This document shows positions 7,505-14,012 of a stretch of 14,464 nucleotides of DNA, piece after piece. The position numbers were made by a program, and so were the translations under genes. The stretch comes from Eubacteriales bacterium (GTDB lineage: Bacteria; Bacillota_A; Clostridia; Christensenellales; Aristaeellaceae): contig JAQUXV010000026.1 in assembly GCA_028692205.1 (NCBI GenBank), positions 1 through 14,464 of the forward strand, in the 5' to 3' direction. Position 1 is the stretch's first letter. Each line of letters starts with the position of its first letter. The notes beneath the pieces are model-generated. The model made no database searches and was not told the DNA's origin. It was given only the letters and a program-made list of their open reading frames with translations.

Positions 7505-8641
7505 ATGTTTTCACCGCTTTGCCCCGTAGACGTTCGCATAATCCCGGCGACGGACGGCCTGCGCACGGTGCGCGAATGGCTGGACGGCCCGCAGAAGGTG
7601 CTTGCGCTGTCCTCCGCTTCCCGCATCGCCGCGCTGGAGCTTTCGCCGTTTTTCGCCGCGCTGGAAGCGGAGGGCCATACCGTACTGGCGGATACGGCGG
7701 TTTCTGCCAACCCGACTGTGGAGGATGTGGCGGCGCTGCTGGCCCGCCTGCGAAACAGGGGCTTTGTGCCGACGTGCATTTTAGCCGTTGGGGGCGGCAG
7801 CTGCATCGACCTTGGCAAAGCGGCGAGCGCCCTGTACCATCTGCTGCCGGAACCTACTGCGCCCGCAGTGCGTGAGGCGCTGCAAACCAAAACATATCAG
7901 CGGCCGCACGAATGTGTGCCGCTGTTGGCCCTGCCGACCACCGCGGGCACCGGCAGCGAGGTGACCCGTTGGGCGACGATTTGGGACCCGGCAGAAAAGC
8001 GCAAGCTGTCTCTGGACCACTTGCAGGGCTTCCCTAAAGGGGCGGCGATCATTCCCGAATGGACGGCGGGAATGCCCGCAAAGCTTACGCTGTCCACGGG
8101 GTTGGACGCTTTGTCCCACGCGATGGAAGCCTACTGGGCGGTGAGCCGCAACCCGCTTTCGCAGGAACTGGCTTTGCTGGCGGTGCGGAAAATTCGCGAC
8201 GCGCTGCCGATGGCGCTTGCCGATCCGGGCGATTTGCAAGCCCGGGGGGAGATGGCGCTTGCGTCGCTTACGGCGGGGCTTGCGTTTTCGCAAACGCGTA
8301 CGACCGCCTGCCACAGCATCAGCTACCCGCTGACGATGCTTTTTGGCGTTCCGCACGGTTTTGCCGCCGCGATGACGCTCTCTTCGGTGCAGCGCCGTAA
8401 CGCGAAGGCCGTGCCGGAGGTGGATAAGCTGGAGGCCGTGTTCGATGTGGCGGAGGGATTTGACGCGTGGATGGAAAACACCGCGCATGGAATTCAGCTA
8501 ATGACGCTTTCCGCTTTTGGAATCGCGGAAACCGATCTGCCGTCGATCTGCGACCTGGCTTTCACGCAGGGGCGCATGGATAATAACCCGATCGTGTTCA
8601 CGCCGGACGAAGTATTGGATATTTTGCGAGAAAATTTATAA
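7505..8641 (+). CDS. Iron-containing alcohol dehydrogenase, probable phosphonoacetaldehyde reductase
   Basis: A 378-residue group III (iron-type) alcohol dehydrogenase. The nucleotide-binding motif is VGGGSCIDLGK (95-105). PTTAGTGSEVTRWATIWD lies at 144-161. The metal ligands expected for the family are all present: Asp201 and His205 in GLDALSHAMEAYW, His270 in TACHSISYPL, and His284 in GVPHG. Next to PEP mutase and phosphonopyruvate decarboxylase this is most simply phosphonoacetaldehyde reductase (PhpC/FomC role), giving 2-hydroxyethylphosphonate with NAD(P)H. The ATG at 7505 has a strong AAGGAG site 7 bases upstream. It is the last gene of the compact operon. No hairpin with T-tract follows its stop, so transcription may run on into the phosphohexomutase gene. 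Substrate is inferred from context. Confidence 0.9.
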   Translation: MFSPLCPVDVRIIPATDGLRTVREWLDGPQKVLALSSASRIAALELSPFFAALEAEGHTVLADTAVSANPTVEDVAALLARLRNRGFVPTCILAVGGGSCIDLGKAASALYHLLPEPTAPAVREALQTKTYQRPHECVPLLALPTTAGTGSEVTRWATIWDPAEKRKLSLDHLQGFPKGAAIIPEWTAGMPAKLTLSTGLDALSHAMEAYWAVSRNPLSQELALLAVRKIRDALPMALADPGDLQARGEMALASLTAGLAFSQTRTTACHSISYPLTMLFGVPHGFAAAMTLSSVQRRNAKAVPEVDKLEAVFDVAEGFDAWMENTAHGIQLMTLSAFGIAETDLPSICDLAFTQGRMDNNPIVFTPDEVLDILRENL

Positions 8642-9023
8642 TCTGTAACCTGCCCACCCCGGCAACCCATCTGCTTCATGCGCGGTGTTGTGCACCACAG
8701 CATTGACACGAGCCGGCTTTGTAGCGGATACGGTGCCGCAAGATCAGGAAAAAGCGAAAAGCAGACGAAGCATGCGCGCAGGGAACTAAAACGGGCTGCT
8801 CAAGAGATGAGAAAACGGGCGGCGAATCCGTTCACTTGCGGCGCAAGAAGGCGGAAGGGTTGACCGGAGGCACAGGCCCGGTAAACCGCGCCGGATGAAT
8901 ACGAAGGGGAACCCGAAGCGCTAACTCTTTGCCGAACCCCGGAAAAGGCTTTATCAGGGTGGACGGATGCGCATGGAATGCTGCCCCGTCCGCAAACCGT
9001 GCGGAATTGAAAGGATGAACGAC
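8642..9023 (+). other. 382-base spacer before the phosphohexomutase gene
   Basis: No convincing gene or recognised RNA was found. It can form several local hairpins: CTTGC-GGC-GCAAG near 8835-8847, ACCGG-N10-CCGGT near 8873-8882, and a better one at 8961-8991 (GGACGG with CCGTCC, and an inner GCAT-GGA-ATGC) just before the next gene. A possible promoter is TTGACA at 8703-8708 with a poor -10 (GATACG, spacer 18). There is no obvious terminator for the phosphonate operon. Confidence 0.4.
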
Positions 9024-10685
9024 ATGACGGTGATGGAACAGGCGACCCGTTGGGCGACGCTCCCGCGGTACGACGAGGCTACGCGGGCCGAAGCTGCGCG
9101 TATCCTGCAAAATGAGGACGAGTTAACCCGCGCGTTCGGCAGCGAGCTGGCTTTCGGCACCGGCGGCCTTCGCGGCGTGCTGGGCGTGGGCACCAACCGC
9201 ATGAACGTTTATACCGTCGCCCGGGCGACGGCCGGGCTTGGCGATTACCTGCTGGCAAACGGCGGAAAGCTGGTTGCGATTTCGCACGATTCACGGCGGG
9301 GCTCGCGGGAATTCGCATTGGTTACGGCGGGCGTGCTGGCGAAGCGCGGTATTCACGCGATGCTGTTTAACCGCCTGATGCCGACGCCGGTGCTCTCCTA
9401 CGCGACGCGGGAACTGGGCGCGGACGCGGGCGTGATGATCACCGCGAGCCACAATCCGGCGGAGTACAACGGTTATAAGGTTTACGGGGCGGACGGTTGC
9501 CAGATTACCGAAGCGGCCGCCGAAGCGATTACCGCGGCGATAGATGCGCAGGATGAGAAAAATGCGGTATGGCTGTCCGAAGCCGAGGCGCGGAACGCGG
9601 GACTGCTTTCCGATATTCCGGAGGAGCTTCTTTCCCGGTATGTGTTGCAAACGCTTTCCTGCCGCGTTTACCCGGAGGAGAAAACGCCGGTTACGGTGAG
9701 CTATTCCCCGCTCAACGGTGCGGGACGGGAACCCGTGCTCGCTGTACTGGGCGCGATGGAGGGTGTAACGGTTGCTGAGGTAGAGGCGCAGGCGATGCCG
9801 GACGGTAATTTCCCCACCTGCCCCAAGCCCAACCCGGAGCTGAAGCCGACGCTCGCCATGGTGATGGATACCGCGCGGAAAAATAATGCCGCGCTGGCAA
9901 TCGCAAACGACCCGGACGGGGATCGCATCGGCGTGGCCGTACGGAACCCGGAGGGGGACTATACGGTGCTTACCGGCAACGAGGTCGGGCTGCTGCTGCT
10001 GGAATCGGTGTTGAGCGCGCGCCGGGCAGCCGACAGATTGCCGGAGAACCCGGAAGTGGTGAAAACTATCGTCACCAGCGACCTGGCTTTGCCGATCGCG
10101 AAAGCATATGGCGCGACCGTAAAGGAAACGCTGACCGGCTTTAAGTACATTGGCGAGGAAATCGGCAGGCTGGACGAACAGGGGCAGGCGGAGCGGTTTG
10201 TATTCGGGTTTGAGGAAAGCTGCGGGTACCTTGCGGGCACGCATGTGCGCGACAAGGACGGCGTTATGGCCGCCATGCTGGTTTGCGAGTTGGCGCAGCA
10301 TGCCGCCTCACGGGGGGAAACGCTGGTTGATCTGCTGGCCGCGCTTTATGGGCGGTACGGAAGGCTGGACACGCGGCTGCTCAATTTTGATATTACGGGG
10401 GCAAACCCCATGGCGGAGATGCGCTCGTGCATGGCGGGGCTTCGGAAGCAGCCGCCGGAGACTTTGGCGGGCGTGCCTGTTACGACGCGGAAGGATTACC
10501 GTTCCGGGTTGGAGGGCCTGCCGCCTGCCGATGTGCTGTCTTTCTCGCATGCGCGCGGCAAGGCCATCGTACGGCCCTCCGGTACGGAGCCCAAGGTAAA
10601 GGCGTATTTATTTGCCGTGGGCGGCGAGGAAGAACTGGACGCGATGGAAGCGGACGTGAAAAGCTGGCTTTCAACAAAGGTTTGA
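9024..10685 (+). CDS. pgcA: Alpha-D-phosphohexomutase (phosphoglucomutase/phosphomannomutase, PgcA type)
   Basis: Interconverts glucose-1-phosphate and glucose-6-phosphate (or the mannose equivalents), supplying sugar nucleotides for cell-wall and surface glycans. All four family loops are present: FGTGGLRGVLGVGTNRMN at 44-61, the phospho-serine loop TASHNPAEYNGYK with Ser142, the metal loop DPDGDRIG (296-303, Asp296/298/300), the sugar loop GFEESCGYLAGT (from Gly395), and the phosphate-binding loop RPSGTEPK (from Arg517). Length is 553 residues, slightly short of the roughly 575-580 of PgcA. Several Met codons lie near the start. The ATG at 9024 was chosen because GAAAGG ends 9 bases upstream; ATG 9015 directly abuts that site, and the upstream ATG at 8967 would add 19 unconserved residues. 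Whether it belongs functionally to the phosphonate genes is unknown. Confidence 0.9.
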   Translation: MTVMEQATRWATLPRYDEATRAEAARILQNEDELTRAFGSELAFGTGGLRGVLGVGTNRMNVYTVARATAGLGDYLLANGGKLVAISHDSRRGSREFALVTAGVLAKRGIHAMLFNRLMPTPVLSYATRELGADAGVMITASHNPAEYNGYKVYGADGCQITEAAAEAITAAIDAQDEKNAVWLSEAEARNAGLLSDIPEELLSRYVLQTLSCRVYPEEKTPVTVSYSPLNGAGREPVLAVLGAMEGVTVAEVEAQAMPDGNFPTCPKPNPELKPTLAMVMDTARKNNAALAIANDPDGDRIGVAVRNPEGDYTVLTGNEVGLLLLESVLSARRAADRLPENPEVVKTIVTSDLALPIAKAYGATVKETLTGFKYIGEEIGRLDEQGQAERFVFGFEESCGYLAGTHVRDKDGVMAAMLVCELAQHAASRGETLVDLLAALYGRYGRLDTRLLNFDITGANPMAEMRSCMAGLRKQPPETLAGVPVTTRKDYRSGLEGLPPADVLSFSHARGKAIVRPSGTEPKVKAYLFAVGGEEELDAMEADVKSWLSTKV

Positions 10686-10922
10686 GCCGGATGAAACGAT
10701 GACCCACGAAATAGTATAAACCTGCTTTAGCTTCGAAAAGGTGAATGGGTTCGGCGAAAACGGCTTGCCGATTGCGCCCTTCCGGCTGCAACAGTGAAGG
10801 TGGACGACGGAAAACGGTCAGCATTCTCCGGCAATTGTTATCGGCGGAGAGCCTATACGACCCGGGCGACTGAAAGTACCGGAGCCGGGCGAGCTGCCTG
10901 CGGTACGAAGTGTTGAATGACG
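10686..10922 (+). other. 237-base 3' spacer after the phosphohexomutase gene
   Basis: No gene is seen. Two modest stems lie in it: TCTCCG (10825-10830) with CGGAGA (10845-10850), and GTACCG (10876-10881) with CGGTAC (10901-10906). As it runs up to a strong terminator it is most simply a long 3' untranslated region; a small RNA released from it is possible but unsupported. Confidence 0.35.
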
Positions 10923-10975
10923 AATCGGCCTGCTGATAAAGGCGTGTTTGCGCCGCTTAAAGCAGGCCGATTTTT
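10923..10975 (+). terminator. Strong intrinsic terminator downstream of the phosphohexomutase gene
   Basis: A 12-bp stem AATCGGCCTGCT (10923-10934) with AGCAGGCCGATT (10961-10972) encloses a small GGCG/CGCC hairpin and ends in a TTTTT run (10971-10975). This is a convincing plus-strand terminator, 237 bases beyond the gene. Confidence 0.8.
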
Positions 10976-11031
10976 CGCTCGTTTGAGTGGCTTGCAATGG
11001 TAACAGCCGGTTCAGAAAACCAGAACCAGTT

Positions 11032-11775
11032 CGGCTTGCGGAAAAAGGTTTATCTGCTCTGTCGCCTGCGCCGTGACGGGTGGTCACAAACGTCCGTGTA
11101 CGCGCCCGCCCGTGCGTGGTTTGGCATCGCGAAGTTGTTTTTTTTAGTAAGAGGTACTTGCATATTTGTAAGAGGTTTGTCAACAGCTTGAGCCGGTTCC
11201 GCCTAATAGAATCGGTTCAGCTTGCGGAAAAAGGCTCGTTTGCTTTGTCGCCTGTGCCGCAACTGGCGGTCACTTACGTCTGTGTATGCTCCCGGCCGTG
11301 TACAGCTTAGCATCGCGAAGTTGATTTTTTTAGCAATAGGTACTTGTATATTTGCAAGAGGTTTATGAACGGCCTGAGCCGGTCCCGCCTAATGAAACCA
11401 GTTCGGCTTGCGGAAAAAGGCTTGTCTGTTTTGCCGCTTGCGCCGCAACTGGCGGTCACTTACGTCCGTGTACGCGCCCGCTCGCGCATGCCCTGGCATC
11501 GCGAAGTTGATTCTTTTAGCAAGAGGTGCTTACGTGGTTGCAAGAGGTTTGTCAACGGCTTGAGCCGGTTCCGCCTAATGAAACCAGTTCGGCTTGCGGA
11601 AAAAGGTTTATCTGCTCTGTCGCCTGCACCGTGACGGGCGGTCTCTTACGTCTGTGTATGCTCCCGGTCGTGTACGGCTTAGCATCGCACAGTTGAACCT
11701 TTTTGGCAAGCGGCGCTTGCGTGTTTGCAAGAGGTTTGCCAATGGCAACAGCCGGTTCTGATAGACAGAACCGGC
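11032..11775. repeat. Four-copy tandem array of an exactly 186-bp unit
   Basis: The anchor CGGCTTGCGGAAAAAGG (CAG in copy 2) begins at 11032, 11218, 11404 and 11590, an exact 186-bp step each time. Copies 2 and 3 are about 83% identical by eye with no gaps, and most differences are C/T or A/G. Within the unit, copies 1 and 3 share one version of the middle (CGTGTACGCGCCCGC) and copies 2 and 4 share another (TGTGTATGCTCCCGG), an A-B-A-B order. Each copy has a T-rich tract after GCATCGC and, later, two AAGAGGT-like motifs. Although 186 is a multiple of three, the longest shared frame contains stops in copies 1, 2 and 4, so it is probably not coding. Both outer ends carry an AATGG-AACAGCCGGTTC boundary sequence (from 10996 and from 11741). 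Confidence 0.92.
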
Positions 11776-11777
11776 TG
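11749..11777. terminator. 12-bp hairpin at the right end of the 186-bp array
   Basis: A perfect 12-bp stem, 11749-11760 with 11766-11777 (AGCCGGTTCTG core), closes an ATAGA loop. On the plus strand a GTTCGTTTTTC tract comes 11 bases later; on the minus strand it lies 47 bases after the glycerate kinase stop but has no U-tract. It may end glycerate kinase transcription or simply mark the repeat boundary. Confidence 0.45.
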
Positions 11778-11824
11778 CTACTGAATGTTCGTTTTTCAAA
11801 ACCGGCGGTTGCCTTACAGCCTTC

Positions 11825-13060
11825 CTATCGCCGGATCATTACGGCGGCGATATCGTTTACATTGGTGCCGGTCGGCCCGGTCATCAGCAGGCCGTGGCAG
11901 GCGCGCAGGGCATTGTAACTGTCATTGTTGTCTAGTGCGGACAGAATATCCACATTTGCGGTTCGCAGCCGCCCAGCCGAACGGTGATCCACAAACCCGC
12001 CCGCGGCGTCGGTGGGGCCGTCGGTGCCGTCGCTGCCAAGGCTAAACAGCGCCGTATCCCGAAGACCGTCCAGTATGGGCGCGGCGGCCAGCGCCAGTTC
12101 CTGGTTGCGGCCTCCCTTGCCGGTGCCGTTGACGTGGACAACCGTCTCGCCGCCTACCAGATAGGCGACGGAGCGGGTTTCCCCCTGATGGGTCAGCGCG
12201 ATGGAGCCTAAAAAGCGTCCGGCTTCCCGTGCCTCGCAGCCAAGCCGGTCAGTGAGGATGCAGGTATCATAGCCCAGTTTGCGCAACGCGCGGGCGGCGG
12301 AACGAACCAACAGCTGCACGTTGCCGATGACGTGCGTTTCCGCATTGGGGAGAAATTTGGGCGTCTCGCGGCGCATCAGCGAACGGAGCATCGGCGGCGC
12401 GTTCGGGAAAAGCCGCGCTAGCGTGCGCTCCGCCTGTTCCGCCGTTACGGGATCGGGGGATATGGGGCCGGAAGCGATGGTTTCGGGCGCGTCGCCAAGC
12501 ACGTCGGATAATAAAAGTCCCACGACCCCGGCAGGCGCGCATAACCTTGCAAAACGGCCGCCTTTAACGGCGGAAAGCCGTCTGCGAATAATGTTCATCT
12601 CGGTGATGTTTGCGCCGCAATGGAAGAGCGCGTTGGTGGTGGTGGCATACAGCGGCAGGGGAATCAACGGCTTTTCAAACAGGGCCGAACCGCCCCCGGA
12701 AATCAGCATCAGCACGGTATCTTCCACGGTCAGCCCCTGCACCATGGCAATGGCGGTGTCTGTGGCGCGAACGCTGTTTTCATCCGGTATGGGGTGCCCG
12801 GCTTCCATGATGGTAAAACGCGGTATCGGGCCGCGCGCGTGCCCGTACTGGGTGATTACCAGTCCCTGGTCAATTCGGGCGCCAAGCTCCTGCCATACCG
12901 CGTCGGCCATGCCCCAGGCGGCTTTGCCGATGGCGATAACGCGCAGCCTGCCGCCGTAAAGGCGCAGGTTACCCAGCCCGCGGGCAACCGCTTTTTTCGG
13001 CTGAGCGGAAGCCAGAGCGGCGTCGATTACGGATTGCGCATCTTCCCTGAGCGTGCTCAA
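11825..13060 (-). CDS. Glycerate 2-kinase (MOFRL/DUF4147 family)
   Basis: Phosphorylates D-glycerate with ATP, usually to 2-phosphoglycerate, feeding glyoxylate, tartronate or sugar-acid breakdown into glycolysis; cytosolic. The 411-residue protein has the usual length. Family motifs are AIGKAAWGMA (Lys46), EAGHPIPDENS (86-96), LISGGGSALF (119-128), RRRLSAVKGGR (159-169), LLLSDVLGDAPETIASGP (182-199), and in the C-terminal MOFRL domain GTGKGGRNQELAL and SLGSDGTDGPTDAAGG. The start is a TTG at 13060, favoured by an AAGGGGG site 7 bases upstream; no ATG with a site is available near the conserved N-terminus. It stands alone, convergent with the phosphohexomutase gene and divergent from the ArsR gene. 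No clear promoter was identified on its strand. Family (GckA/TtuD type) is firm; the physiological substrate pathway is not shown by neighbours. Confidence 0.93.
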   Translation of the reverse strand: MSTLREDAQSVIDAALASAQPKKAVARGLGNLRLYGGRLRVIAIGKAAWGMADAVWQELGARIDQGLVITQYGHARGPIPRFTIMEAGHPIPDENSVRATDTAIAMVQGLTVEDTVLMLISGGGSALFEKPLIPLPLYATTTNALFHCGANITEMNIIRRRLSAVKGGRFARLCAPAGVVGLLLSDVLGDAPETIASGPISPDPVTAEQAERTLARLFPNAPPMLRSLMRRETPKFLPNAETHVIGNVQLLVRSAARALRKLGYDTCILTDRLGCEAREAGRFLGSIALTHQGETRSVAYLVGGETVVHVNGTGKGGRNQELALAAAPILDGLRDTALFSLGSDGTDGPTDAAGGFVDHRSAGRLRTANVDILSALDNNDSYNALRACHGLLMTGPTGTNVNDIAAVMIRR

Positions 13061-13215
13061 AACCGTACCCCCTTACGCGATTGCTTTACCTTGTATTTTC
13101 ATATTCTTCATAAAGTGCGGATTTCCTTCGTATTGTCATGAAATGTCACTCTTGGTAGCCGGATATGGCTCTTCCGGCGCTGCAGGGTGGAATAACGGAA
13201 ATTCTCATTTTGGGC

Positions 13216-13250
13216 TTGACAAAATCGATAATATGAGTATATTAGAATAT
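13216..13250 (+). promoter_or_regulatory. Promoter of the ArsR-ferredoxin operon with an AT-rich possible operator
   Basis: TTGACA (13216-13221), a 16-base spacer and TATATT (13238-13243) form a near-consensus sigma-A promoter. The -10 box lies inside an AT-rich stretch with evenly spaced ATAT triplets (13231-13234, 13239-13242, 13247-13250), a weak dyad in the place where ArsR-family proteins usually bind their own promoter. The promoter is well supported and the operator is a suggestion. Confidence 0.65.
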
Positions 13251-13324
13251 GCTTAATTATATGGCGATTGACGCTGCATGTTGCCGTGCGATTGCCAAAA
13301 CCATGCCGAAGGGGGAAACGCGAG

Positions 13325-13615
13325 ATGCGAAACGAAGCGAAAAAAATGGCCGAGACGCTGAAAATGCTGGCAAACGAGCACCGGCTTTGTATCCTTTGCG
13401 AGCTGATCGACGGCCCCAAAACGGTCGGCGCGCTGGGCGAAAAGATCGATGCGATTTCGCAATCCGCTCTTTCGCAGCACCTTGCCCTGCTCAAAGCGCA
13501 CGGCATGGTGCAGGATCATAAGTCCGGCCAAAGCGTAACCTACGCGATTGCCGACCGGCGCGTAGAATCGCTGATTTCGGCAATGAAGCGTAATTATTGC
13601 GATTGGACGGCGTAA
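13325..13615 (+). CDS. ArsR/SmtB-family transcriptional regulator, possibly a persulfide sensor
   Basis: A 96-residue winged-helix repressor. ANEHRLCILCELIDGPKTVGAL (here 16-37) covers helix 2 onward, and the recognition helix region is SQSALSQHLALLKAHGMV (45-62), followed by the beta-wing QDHKSGQSVTYAI. There is no CVC metal motif of the ArsR/SmtB type. Instead Cys25 (in ILCEL) and Cys92 (near the C-terminus, in RNYCDW) fall where BigR/SqrR/YgaV-type regulators carry the two cysteines that form a sulfur link on sensing persulfide; Cys22 is extra. ATG 13325 was chosen for its GGGGGAAACGCGAG-type upstream site and because the family begins here; an upstream ATG at 13268 would add 19 unconserved residues. 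It is the first gene of the operon and probably autoregulated. Sensor type is inference from two aligned cysteines. Confidence 0.88.
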   Translation: MRNEAKKMAETLKMLANEHRLCILCELIDGPKTVGALGEKIDAISQSALSQHLALLKAHGMVQDHKSGQSVTYAIADRRVESLISAMKRNYCDWTA

Positions 13616-13621
13616 GCAAAC

Positions 13622-13765
13622 ATGAGGGGAAGCCCCCGACGCCTTTTGGGCACAGCTTTGCCGTTTCAGGCGGAGAAGGGAAGAGCTTCCGTGTTGGCCG
13701 ACAAACAAAAACAGAGCGGCACGGGCGACACGCCCGTACCGGAGCAGGAGGAAACAGAACCGTGA
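13622..13765 (+). CDS. Possible small ORF of 47 codons between the regulator and the ferredoxin
   Basis: An open frame from ATG 13622 to TGA 13765, whose stop overlaps the ferredoxin GTG start by 4 bases (GTGA). The product would be hydrophilic at its C-terminal half (LADKQKQSGTGDTPVP then EQEETEP) and basic at its N-terminus; it has no recognisable domain, signal or membrane segment. The ATG follows the regulator stop by 6 bases but lacks a good ribosome binding site; a GTG at 13691, preceded by GGAGAAGGGAAGAG, would give a 24-residue peptide. The overlap geometry is suggestive of translational coupling, but the composition may be only that of a GC-rich spacer. Confidence 0.25.
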   Translation: MRGSPRRLLGTALPFQAEKGRASVLADKQKQSGTGDTPVPEQEETEP

Positions 13766-13947
13766 AATTGACGATCAACCCGAACAGATGCCCGCAGAAC
13801 CACCGGTGCCCGGCTATCTTTGTATGCCCGAAAAAGGCGATCTCCCAGAAGAATATGTTTTCGCTGCCTGAAGTCGATCAGGAGAAGTGTGTCGATTGTG
13901 GCAAATGCGTTCGGTATTGCCCCATGGGCGCGATTCAGATGAAGTAA
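13762..13947 (+). CDS. Small 4Fe-4S ferredoxin-type protein
   Basis: A 61-residue cytosolic electron carrier of the bacterial ferredoxin fold. The second half has a full cluster motif, Cys43-x2-Cys46-x2-Cys49-x3-Cys53-Pro (CVDCGKCVRYCPMGAI). The first half is atypical: Cys10-x5-Cys16-x5-Cys22-Pro (RCPQNHRCPAIFVCPKKAI), with three cysteines where classical two-cluster ferredoxins have four, and with His14 between the first two. Cys22 would complete the cluster held by Cys43, Cys46 and Cys49. The other site would be left with Cys10, Cys16 and Cys53. The start is GTG 13762, ten bases after AGGAGG; an in-frame ATG at 13597 inside the regulator gene is not credible. It is the last gene of the operon before a terminator at 13982. 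Its redox partner is not in the window. Confidence 0.85.
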   Translation: MKLTINPNRCPQNHRCPAIFVCPKKAISQKNMFSLPEVDQEKCVDCGKCVRYCPMGAIQMK

Positions 13948-13981
13948 GCGCAGGACTTGCTGAACACAGTTGTACCGGGTG

Positions 13982-14012
13982 AAGTCGGAGAGAGATAATC
14001 CTCCGGCTTTTT
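13982..14012 (+). terminator. Rho-independent terminator of the ArsR-ferredoxin operon
   Basis: A 9-bp stem, AAGTCGGAG (13982-13990) with CTCCGGCTT (14001-14009) including one G-T pair, is followed by a TTTTT run (14008-14012), 34 bases after the ferredoxin stop. Confidence 0.82.

Noticed and set aside
8650..8700. CCGGCAACC-type words hinting at a SAM-I riboswitch
   Set aside because: Only a short chance match; the flanking helices and the conserved 5' and 3' parts are absent, and it lies just after a stop codon of an unrelated gene.
8956..8962. AGGGTGG resembling the conserved T-box antiterminator motif before the phosphohexomutase gene
   Set aside because: The rest of the T-box sequence (ACCGCG), a specifier stem and a terminator are missing, and the downstream gene is not related to amino acids.
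11080..11634. Open frames through the 186-bp array giving a 62-residue repeat protein
   Set aside because: The shared frame has a TGA in copies 1 and 4 and a TAG in copies 2 and 4, base changes between copies are not biased to third positions, and no ribosome binding site precedes the starts.
11032..11775. CRISPR array
   Set aside because: The unit is 186 bp and is repeated along its whole length with no short repeat/unique spacer alternation, and there are no cas genes in the window.
13243..13248. TAGAAT as the -10 box of the ArsR promoter
   Set aside because: It is 21 bases from TTGACA, too far; TATATT at 13238 has a 16-base spacer and is preferred.
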